A stretch of 6,803 nt of DNA. It comes from an uncultured Oscillospiraceae bacterium (GTDB taxonomy: Bacteria > Bacillota > Clostridia > Oscillospirales > Ruminococcaceae). Position numbers and translations under genes: made by a program. This document shows positions 1-4,623 of the stretch, piece after piece. The notes under the pieces are model-generated. The model saw nothing but the letters and a program-made list of their open reading frames with translations, ran no database searches and was not told where the DNA came from. The stretch's first letter is position 1. Every line of letters starts with the position of its first letter. Location: assembly GCA_910584715.1 (NCBI GenBank), contig CAJUAN010000057.1, positions 1-6,803 on the forward strand. Direction: 5' to 3'.

Positions 1-332
1 TGACGGTTCAACTCATAGTTGAGAGCCGACCAGAAGCCGAGAACCTCGTCCGGGTTAAGCTCGTTTATCTTGTCGTCGGGGAAAAGCTTTTCCGCTTTCT
101 CGCCGCCGATGAAAAGGGCGATACCCTTTTTCAAACAGCGCACAGTGTCCGAGGTCTTGAGAGTGGTCAGCATCTCCGCGCGAACCGCGTCAAGCTTGTC
201 GGAAAACTCCACGGTCTTGGCGGGAAGCTCGAACTCCTCGCCGTAGGCTTTAAGCTTCGCCGCCCTGCGGCTGAATGAAAATTCTCCGGACTTTACAATT
301 CCGTTCTGCATGGGTATGATATTAGATTTCAT
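1..332 (-). CDS. Putative tail assembly chaperone, partial (C-terminus beyond window)
   Basis: I read an open frame from the ATG at 332-330 to the left edge, giving about 110 residues and no stop. It begins MKSNIIPMQNGIVKSGEF and ends in the window at FWSALNYELNR. A strong AGGAGG site lies 8 bases before the start. The protein is a small mixed alpha/beta polypeptide with no signal peptide, membrane segment or catalytic motif. It directly follows the tail tube gene, the usual slot for the small chaperone that coats the tape measure protein during tail assembly in siphophages. The helical stretch LNPDEVLGFWSALNYEL resembles the end of such chaperones. The call rests mainly on position. A programmed frameshift, common in this gene class, could only be seen further left, outside the window. 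It could instead be another small tail-module protein of unknown function. Confidence 0.6.
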   Translation of the reverse strand, partial: MKSNIIPMQNGIVKSGEFSFSRRAAKLKAYGEEFELPAKTVEFSDKLDAVRAEMLTTLKTSDTVRCLKKGIALFIGGEKAEKLFPDDKINELNPDEVLGFWSALNYELNR

Positions 333-352
333 AAAAATTTCCTCCTAAAAAA

Positions 353-958
353 TTACTCGTTTTCGCTTTCGGGATCGGGTGTGCCGCCCTGATTTTCGGA
401 CTGACCGCTCGGCTGCAATGTAGGCTTTGTGTCGCTCCACTTGCCGTTGACGGGATCGAACCAGCCGATATCCTCGTCGCCCTGACCGTTGAAATTGCCC
501 TTGATGATCATGTCGTCGTCATCGTCGCAGGACGATACCTCAACGGCGTACCTGCCCTTTCTGGCAGGATAATAGCCGCTTACGGCGGTATCAAAGGCGT
601 CCACCGTCACCATGGGAACGACCGCGGCGGTACCCGTTTTGCGCTTGGTGTAAATGTCGTACACCTTGCGGATCGCGGGGTTCAGAAACATCAGCAGAGC
701 CTCAAACGCGATTGACGGCGAATAGCTTGTGATGTTCTTGCGCTTGGATTTCTCGTTGATGAATTTGCGCTCCTTGGACTGAGCGGCGGGACTTTCGGTC
801 ATTGCCGTCCAGCCCACGCCCATTTGGCACCATACGGTATCGCCCTCGGCTTCGGGTGTAACGCCCTCCGCGTCGGTAACGTCCATGAAATGGAGAATGT
901 CGGTGCGCTGTGCGGTCGCCTCAATGTTTGTGTTTTCGGGTACTTTAAAAATGCTCAT
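353..958 (-). CDS. Major tail tube protein
   Basis: This 201-residue protein very likely polymerises into the tail tube through which DNA passes. It has the size and layout of tube proteins of Gram-positive siphophages: a short N-terminal arm (MSIFKVPENTNIEATA), a beta-rich core with the stretch FINEKSKRKNITSYSPSIAF (residues 66-85), and a late strand pair ending GNFNGQGDEDIGWFDPVNGK (154-173). That last part resembles the G-x-FDP-x-TKxF ending of TP901-1-like tube proteins. A run of five Asp (145-149) sits in a probable surface loop. The last 25 residues or so (from about 177) are a Pro/Gly/Ser/Glu-rich, acidic, probably disordered tail. An AGGAAG site lies 6 bases before the ATG, directly after the stop of the tail-terminator candidate. 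Position between that gene and the chaperone candidate supports the call. The family call is from memory and context, not a search. Confidence 0.78.
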   Translation of the reverse strand: MSIFKVPENTNIEATAQRTDILHFMDVTDAEGVTPEAEGDTVWCQMGVGWTAMTESPAAQSKERKFINEKSKRKNITSYSPSIAFEALLMFLNPAIRKVYDIYTKRKTGTAAVVPMVTVDAFDTAVSGYYPARKGRYAVEVSSCDDDDDMIIKGNFNGQGDEDIGWFDPVNGKWSDTKPTLQPSGQSENQGGTPDPESENE

Positions 959-960
959 AA

Positions 961-1389
961 TTAACTTCCTTTCTTGATATAGCTTAATTTGAATTGAATT
1001 TGGTACAACCCGGTGTTTCCGGTTTTGTCCCTCTCAAAAAGAGAGCCGTTGGCTGCGGAAAGCTTTGTGGGCGTGCAGCCCTCGGGCATTTTGGGGAAAT
1101 TTTTCGCGGCGGTCTGCTCCCTGCACCAGGCCTCCATACGCTCCACCCACTCGGCGTTTTCGAGGGACTTTTTGTCCTCCGCGCGGAGACGGGCCTGTAC
1201 AAAAAAGTTGTATTCGTACTTCCCTCCGCCCGAAATGAAGGAACGTATAAGGTTGTTGCTGTCAACGATAATTCCGTAATTGTTGGCTGTAGGGTCAGTC
1301 CAGTCCACAAAACGTTTTTTCAGCGGGATTTCCGACAGCAGGGGACACGACGCCATGTACTCCCGAACACCCTCAATAATACTCAGCAT
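961..1389 (-). CDS. Putative tail terminator / minor capsid protein
   Basis: A 142-residue soluble protein in the slot between the gp10-like minor capsid protein and the tail tube gene. In siphophages this slot normally encodes the tail terminator, which caps the tail tube and joins it to the head; in A118-like phages it is annotated as a minor capsid protein (Minor_capsid_3 type). Visible features are an N-terminal helix (MLSIIEGVREYMASCPLL), a central beta region with SGGGKYEYNFFVQARLRA (53-70), an amphipathic helix (about 73-92), and a closing strand LYQIQFKLSYIK (128-139). This alpha/beta order with a final strand fits the terminator fold. Cysteines at 15, 89 and 105 show no metal-binding pattern. 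The start is set by a perfect ribosome binding site 6 bases upstream. Its four-base gap to the tail tube start implies co-translation. No catalytic motif is visible. Confidence 0.65.
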   Translation of the reverse strand: MLSIIEGVREYMASCPLLSEIPLKKRFVDWTDPTANNYGIIVDSNNLIRSFISGGGKYEYNFFVQARLRAEDKKSLENAEWVERMEAWCREQTAAKNFPKMPEGCTPTKLSAANGSLFERDKTGNTGLYQIQFKLSYIKKGS

Positions 1390-1395
1390 AAATAA

Positions 1396-1405
1396 TCACC
1401 TCCTT
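1396..1405 (-). promoter_or_regulatory. Full-length Shine-Dalgarno site inside the upstream gene's stop
   Basis: The minus strand reads AAGGAGGTGA, complementary over its whole length to the conserved 16S rRNA 3' end. It starts 6 bases before the ATG at 1389. The same bases encode the last codons of the preceding gene (Lys-Arg-Arg-stop), so the TGA stop is part of the ribosome binding site. It is the strongest such site in the window and fixes the start of the tail-terminator candidate. Confidence 0.8.
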
Positions 1406-1767
1406 TTTTGCGCCTTGACAGCTCCCGCGATCTTTTTCGCGCCCGCGATTATCTCTGACAGATGAAATGTTTTCATGACCTCGAACCACCTGCGTCCCCT
1501 CCTGCCTCCCCTCGCGGTACCCTCAACGCCCCGTCCCGCATTGTTGTAATACACGGAACGGGAGTATGGAGCAACATACCGCAAGATCCCCGACCCGATG
1601 ACCGAGCCGAGGATAACGGAACGCTTCAGGAACCCGGTCTGGAACGGCGTGTATTTGTCCATGTGCCGAATGCACTCGGAATCAATAAATTTCTGGACTT
1701 TCCCGCCCTCCAAAAGTCCCCGCTCCTGAAGGAGTTGTCTCGTGGGTTTGATAGTAAATCCTGCCAT
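1396..1767 (-). CDS. Minor capsid protein, gp10-like neck protein (Minor_capsid_2 type)
   Basis: A 123-residue basic protein resembling the minor capsid protein 2 / HK97 gp10 group, which sits at the head-tail junction. Recognisable blocks are GKVQKFIDSECIRHMDKYTP (22-41) followed by FQTGFLKRS (42-50), the block PYSRSVYYNN (67-76), and GGRRGRRWFEVMK (87-99). The general pattern (a conserved helix with DSE, then a P-x-x-TG-x-LK motif, then PYAR-x-YY, then WFE-x-MK) is what I know of this family. The last 25 residues are a Lys/Ala-rich helix ending KAQKRR. The ATG at 1767 overlaps the upstream stop by one base (TAATG), with GGAG seven bases before it. Length is normal for the family. It probably bridges the closure protein and the tail. 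Confidence 0.8.
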   Translation of the reverse strand: MAGFTIKPTRQLLQERGLLEGGKVQKFIDSECIRHMDKYTPFQTGFLKRSVILGSVIGSGILRYVAPYSRSVYYNNAGRGVEGTARGGRRGRRWFEVMKTFHLSEIIAGAKKIAGAVKAQKRR

Positions 1768-2087
1768 TATCTCGCTCCAATCTCGATGTGCCGCATATCC
1801 TCCGAGCCGTAATCATGCTTTGCCGCGGACATCACCGTCAAAGCGGTATCCGGGTCGAACTCGGAAACGTCGGAAAGCTCCCCGCGGATAATGTAGTCAT
1901 GCTTTTTCACGTCCGCGGTCAAATCCGGTATCCATATCGCGGCTTTATCGGCGTTTTCCTCGCCGTACTTTTTGACCTCGTAACCCTCGGTCTCCTGCCA
2001 CATGCAGGGGTATGTGCCGGCGATTTTGTAATTGCCGTCGTCATCGGCGCGGATCACAGTGCAGTATCCGTTTGTTATCATATCCAT
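1767..2087 (-). CDS. Putative head-closure / minor capsid protein
   Basis: A small acidic protein of 106 residues starting MDMITNGYCTVIRADDDG. It is mostly beta-strand by eye: a turn-rich N-terminus, a central GYEVKKYGEENADKAAIWIP stretch (35-54), then KKHDYIIRGELSDVSEFDPD (61-80). The motif of a charged strand followed by DYIIRGE and a short C-terminal tail ending HIEIGAR is seen in small closure-type proteins (SPP1 gp16 / HK97 gp7-like role), which plug the connector after DNA packaging. The gene lies between the connector and gp10-like genes, the normal slot. It overlaps the connector gene by 10 bases and has AAGGGGG four bases before its ATG. A second in-frame ATG (codon 3) is a weaker choice. 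The functional call rests mainly on position. Confidence 0.62.
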   Translation of the reverse strand: MDMITNGYCTVIRADDDGNYKIAGTYPCMWQETEGYEVKKYGEENADKAAIWIPDLTADVKKHDYIIRGELSDVSEFDPDTALTVMSAAKHDYGSEDMRHIEIGAR

Positions 2088-2428
2088 TTGACCCCCTTTA
2101 TAAGGTCGGCAAGATAAAGCTGTATGGTATCATCAAGCCTCTGGGCGTCGGTGCGCTGTGCCCCCGCGGCGTAGGAGATGGAGTAATTCCCCACCTTTTC
2201 GGAGGTTTTCACCCCGCCCCGCTCATTGCTTTTGAGGGTATCCGCAAGAGCGCAGCACGCCTTTTTCACGCGTTCGGACATCTCATCGGGGATACCCGCT
2301 TTTTTAAGGATATAGCCCGTCCTGCCGTCGATATAGTCCGAGGCGCGCTCCGAGAGCCGCAAATAGTCGGCTTCGGAAAGCGTACCCAGGTACGCCCCGC
2401 GGTAAAATTTATAATCGGCGTATGCCAT
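2078..2428 (-). CDS. Head-tail connector protein (gp6-like)
   Basis: A 116-residue mainly helical protein of the gp6/gp15-like connector adaptor group, which forms a ring below the portal. It opens with YADYKFYRGAYLG, continues with helix LSEADYLRLSERASDYIDGR (17-36), a third helix DEMSERVKKACCALADTLKS (48-67), the short block KVGNYSISY (78-86), and a final helix from about 93 to 112. The helix 'DYLRLSERASDYIDGRTG' and the 'SE-x-VGNYSISY' block are the traits I recognise from phage connectors of Gram-positive hosts, where a Thr/Ser-rich strand follows three helices. The stop of the preceding gene directly abuts its ATG (TGAATG), with a GAGGTG site 8 bases upstream inside that gene. Length is typical. 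Confidence 0.8.
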   Translation of the reverse strand: MAYADYKFYRGAYLGTLSEADYLRLSERASDYIDGRTGYILKKAGIPDEMSERVKKACCALADTLKSNERGGVKTSEKVGNYSISYAAGAQRTDAQRLDDTIQLYLADLIKGVKWI

Positions 2429-2782
2429 TCAGGACACCTCGCTGTCGGCTTCGGTGGCATAAATAGCGGCAATTATTTCCGCCTTGGTACGCGCCCCGCC
2501 AAGGTCAACGCCCTTTTCGGCGGCGCGCTCGCGGAGCAGCGAGACGGTCATTTCCTCAAGCGAAATTTTTCCCGCTTCGGCGGCGGTAACGTGGGCTTCG
2601 GCAGCTTCACCCGGAGCGTGAACAGCTTCGCCGCTAATGACCTCATCGGAGGCAACCCCATAGCCCTTGCTTTTAAGTCGGGACGCGAGAAACGCGTCCG
2701 CAGTGTGCGCCGTGCCCTGAGTGAAAACAAGTCCCATGTGCTCGCCGCTGAATCCGTTTTCCAAAGTAATTTTAAATCCCAT
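2429..2782 (-). CDS. Small capsid-associated protein with SAP/HeH-like C-terminus
   Basis: A 117-residue acidic protein encoded directly after the coat gene. The N-terminal third (LVFTQGTAHTADAFLASRLK, residues 18-37, then SKGYGV) follows a pattern I associate with small proteins beside phage coat genes: an F-x-x-G-x-A-x-T stretch followed by a helix and KGY. The middle (48-74) is an Ala/Glu/Gly-rich linker. Residues 76-108 (LEEMTVSLLRERAAEKGVDL, then GARTKAEIIAAI) look like a helix-extended loop-helix (HeH/SAP/LEM-like) motif, a small fold often used for nucleic-acid binding, also found in phage head proteins. It could be a capsid decoration protein, a head fibre or a DNA-contacting accessory protein. 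The GGGAGG site lies 12 bases before the ATG, a long spacing, which may lower translation relative to the coat gene. Confidence 0.6.
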   Translation of the reverse strand: MGFKITLENGFSGEHMGLVFTQGTAHTADAFLASRLKSKGYGVASDEVISGEAVHAPGEAAEAHVTAAEAGKISLEEMTVSLLRERAAEKGVDLGGARTKAEIIAAIYATEADSEVS

Positions 2783-2803
2783 AATGATACATATCCTCCC
2801 ATC

Positions 2804-3811
2804 TCACTGTACCTTGATACCGCGCATAACGCCGGCTCTGAGCGTATTTTTCAGTACGACCGCCGCTTTCATTTCCACCTCTCCGGTCTTGACCGCGCCG
2901 GGGAGATCCATTTTCGGCAGATAGGTCTTGATGATCTTTCCGCCCGCGGGGGAAACGGCGTGGAAACCGTCCAGACCGAATTTTACGGCATACAGATCGC
3001 AAAGTCCCGTCGTTGTGGTCGTTACCGCGCTGTCGCCCTCGCCGGTGGTCTCGGATACGGAATAGGGCTTCACCACGTCGGAGGACGCGGTACCGTCGAA
3101 ATATTTTCCAAGGTCAATAAACTCTATTCCGTTGTAGCCGTTAGCCTTGCGCCCGAAGCTGTCCTCGCTCTGGGTCAGGTACCCGGCGCGCCTTGCCACC
3201 GCCTGAATGCGGGAGATTATCTTGGAGCCGCCAAGAAGCGCGTCCGGCTTGCCGTCCAGTCCAGCTAAAAATTCGTCCAGAACGTCCAGAAATTTCTTGT
3301 AATTTGTATCGAGCATGGGGGAGTTGGAAATATCCAGCCCGATCGAATCCTTGTACTCGGTTGAGGAGCCTGTGAGGATCGCGTCCAGACCGTCAAATTC
3401 GTCCTCATTTTTCGCGGAATCGCCGTTGATAACGAGATAGTGGAAATAATTCCGAGCCGCCTTGATCTTCTCTTTCAGCTGAAATTCGATCTCGTTCAGG
3501 CTGCCGCTGGTCTCCTGAATAACGCGGTCGACCGTGAACGCGCCGCCGAAAATTTTAATGTCCGCGGTACATTTTTTGCGTATCGCTTCGTTGGCGGTAT
3601 ACTCGGTGTTGAGCTTACGGGTGGACGCTGTGGACGGCGTGAGGAGCCGTACATAGCCGTAGGTCAGAGTAGACCCTCCCGTGCCGGGGGATACCGCGTC
3701 GTCAAATGTCAGCTTGTCAAGCAGCGCCGATTCGCGGCGGAACTCGTCGATAACAAGCTGATCCACCTTGTCCGGCATTGCGGCTTTCGCCTGTTCAAGT
3801 GTAAGTGCCAT
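2804..3811 (-). CDS. Major capsid protein (HK97-like fold)
   Basis: A 335-residue coat protein, the main shell subunit. The N-terminal arm (MALTLEQAKAAMPDKVDQLV) is followed by an extended, Thr/Gly-rich region (40-68) that would form the E-loop. A long charged helix (about 104-129, including NEIEFQLKEKIKAARNYFHY) would be the spine helix. Next come the FDGLDAIL turn (139-146) and a P-domain helix with YKKFLDVLDEFLAGL (171-185). A late A-domain block with LYAVKFGLDGFHAVSP (273-288) and a beta-rich end complete the fold order. The F-x-GL-x-x-I turn and the VKFG-x-DG block are common in these coat proteins. A Thr run (264-268) marks a probable surface loop. AGGAGG lies 7 bases before the ATG, and the scaffold stop is 15 bases upstream. 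No protease gene is visible, and a separate scaffold gene precedes it, as in SPP1-like phages. Confidence 0.88.
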   Translation of the reverse strand: MALTLEQAKAAMPDKVDQLVIDEFRRESALLDKLTFDDAVSPGTGGSTLTYGYVRLLTPSTASTRKLNTEYTANEAIRKKCTADIKIFGGAFTVDRVIQETSGSLNEIEFQLKEKIKAARNYFHYLVINGDSAKNEDEFDGLDAILTGSSTEYKDSIGLDISNSPMLDTNYKKFLDVLDEFLAGLDGKPDALLGGSKIISRIQAVARRAGYLTQSEDSFGRKANGYNGIEFIDLGKYFDGTASSDVVKPYSVSETTGEGDSAVTTTTTGLCDLYAVKFGLDGFHAVSPAGGKIIKTYLPKMDLPGAVKTGEVEMKAAVVLKNTLRAGVMRGIKVQ

Positions 3812-3826
3812 AATTAGTCCTCCTAT

Positions 3827-4363
3827 TTATGTGTTGTAGTGTTCGGCGAGGGCGGCTCCGAGAGTCTCCGCGCCGCCGCTTCCCGCGGGCTTGTCGTGCT
3901 GCGCGCCCAGCTGAGCGGTCATGCCCGTGGCAGGCTTGTCGTCGCCGAACAGAAACGCCTTGTCCGTTTTCAGCTTTTCCAGCTGTTCGGAAACGCCGAT
4001 AAGCTTGTCGCCGTCCAGCTTGATAATGGAGCGGTCAAGCAGCTTGCCCACGATATCCGCGTCCTTTGCCCCGCAACCCGAAAGCATTTTAGACAGCGCG
4101 TTATCAAGCTTCAGAGCGGCGGTGTCGGCATCGTATTTTTTTGACATCTCCGCAAGGTCGGTTCTGAGCTTCTCAACGTCCACACCGTCAAATTTCTTGA
4201 CCGCCTCGGTCAGCTCTTTGATCTTGTCGGCAGCCATGGTAAGCTCCGCGTCCTTGTCGGCAAGCTTTTTCGTCTCCGCGGATACTTCCGCTTCGTTCAT
4301 GGCTATGACCTGCTTTGCGGCTTCCTCGGGTATGCCCAGCTTGGTCAGTTCTTCAAGCTTCAT
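3827..4363 (-). CDS. Capsid scaffold protein (phage GP20 type)
   Basis: A 178-residue, Lys/Asp/Glu/Ala-rich protein that should act as the internal scaffold for coat assembly. After MKLEELTKLGIPEEAAKQVI, residues 24-58 form a heptad-like coiled coil with many A/L/K/E. The coil is followed by FDGVDVEKLRTDLAEMSKKY (58-77), helix residues 82-95, the block KDADIVGKLLD (100-110), IKLDGDKLIGVSEQLEKLK (114-132), and FLFGDD (137-142). This succession (FDGVD, KDADIV-x-x-LLD, IKLDGD and FLF near the end) is the GP20/minor structural protein pattern I know from Gram-positive phages. The last 35 residues are Gly/Ala/Asp-rich and probably flexible. AGGAGG lies 7 bases before the ATG. The gene directly precedes the coat gene, the classic scaffold position. 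Confidence 0.88.
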   Translation of the reverse strand: MKLEELTKLGIPEEAAKQVIAMNEAEVSAETKKLADKDAELTMAADKIKELTEAVKKFDGVDVEKLRTDLAEMSKKYDADTAALKLDNALSKMLSGCGAKDADIVGKLLDRSIIKLDGDKLIGVSEQLEKLKTDKAFLFGDDKPATGMTAQLGAQHDKPAGSGGAETLGAALAEHYNT

Positions 4364-4389
4364 AGTTAGTCCTCCTTAAAAAAATGTAT

Positions 4390-4424
4390 AAAAAATGCGC
4401 CTTAAAACAGGGTTTTAAGGGCGT
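4390..4424 (-). terminator. Rho-independent terminator candidate 2, before scaffold gene
   Basis: The arms are CCTTAAAAC (plus 4400-4408) and GTTTTAAGG (4412-4420), a 9-bp stem with a 3-base loop. Two further pairs are possible if base 4421 is bulged. On the minus strand the stem is followed by ATTTTTT and then further T-rich sequence, the pattern of an intrinsic terminator. Five T's also follow the stem on the plus strand (4424-4428), so it could act in both directions. It lies 27 bases upstream of the scaffold ATG. Confidence 0.72.
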
Positions 4425-4432
4425 TTTTCCAT

Positions 4433-4464
4433 AATTAAAAGCACCCCGGTCGGAGTGCTTAATT
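4433..4464 (-). terminator. Hairpin / terminator candidate 1, at end of small ORF
   Basis: Arms AAGCAC (4439-4444) and GTGCTT (4455-4460) pair, with two more GC pairs inside after one mismatch (C4445/A4454). An outer AATTAA (4433-4438) can pair with TTAATT (4459-4464) in an alternative register. On the minus strand the stem is followed by TTTTAATT, a weak T tract. It begins inside the stop codon (4466-4464) of the 51-residue ORF. It is weaker than the second hairpin and could instead be an RNA-processing or stability element. Confidence 0.5.
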
Positions 4465-4619
4465 TACAATGCGTAAAATTCTTGTGTTTCGGGGTCATAG
4501 CCTACCGTTGGGTGGATTACTTCCTCCCACCATTCGGCAAAGCTTACGCCGTAATGTTCTTGACAATATTTGTCTTTTTCCTCATCGTTTAATTCTTCCC
4601 ACCATAAAAGGTCACACAT
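4464..4619 (-). CDS. 51-residue acidic protein with two WWEE motifs; possible partner of the upstream C-terminal domain
   Basis: I read a 51-codon frame from ATG 4619-4617 to TAA 4466-4464. The protein starts MCDLLWWEELNDEEK and ends YDPETQEFYAL. It has 14 acidic residues against two Lys and no Arg, and two copies of WWEE (residues 6-9 and 30-33). No signal peptide or membrane segment is visible. Its ATG is four bases after the stop of the minor capsid gene. There is no clear Shine-Dalgarno, so translation probably depends on ribosomes finishing the upstream gene. It is immediately followed by two hairpins. I do not recognise the family. Small acidic proteins right after a toxin-like C-terminal domain are often immunity proteins, so that is the leading guess, but a DNA mimic, chaperone or unrelated small ORF remains possible. 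Confidence 0.65.
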   Translation of the reverse strand: MCDLLWWEELNDEEKDKYCQEHYGVSFAEWWEEVIHPTVGYDPETQEFYAL

Positions 4620-4623
4620 ATCA

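Noticed and set aside
2012..3268. A 418-codon open frame on the plus strand
   Set aside because: It lies antisense to the coat, coat-adjacent and connector genes, which have good family matches, ribosome binding sites and tight spacing. Its product is Arg/Gly-rich and resembles no known protein. High GC leaves few stops in the shadow frame.
3921..4379. A 152-codon plus-strand frame rich in Ser/Ala
   Set aside because: It is the mirror of the Lys/Glu/Ala-rich coiled coil of the scaffold gene; low-complexity Ser content is the expected shadow of that composition.
4384..4389. TATACA as a possible -10 box for a scaffold/coat promoter on the minus strand
   Set aside because: No -35 element is found at 16-18 bases, and the match lies in the T-rich tail of the terminator. 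AT-rich sequence alone explains it.
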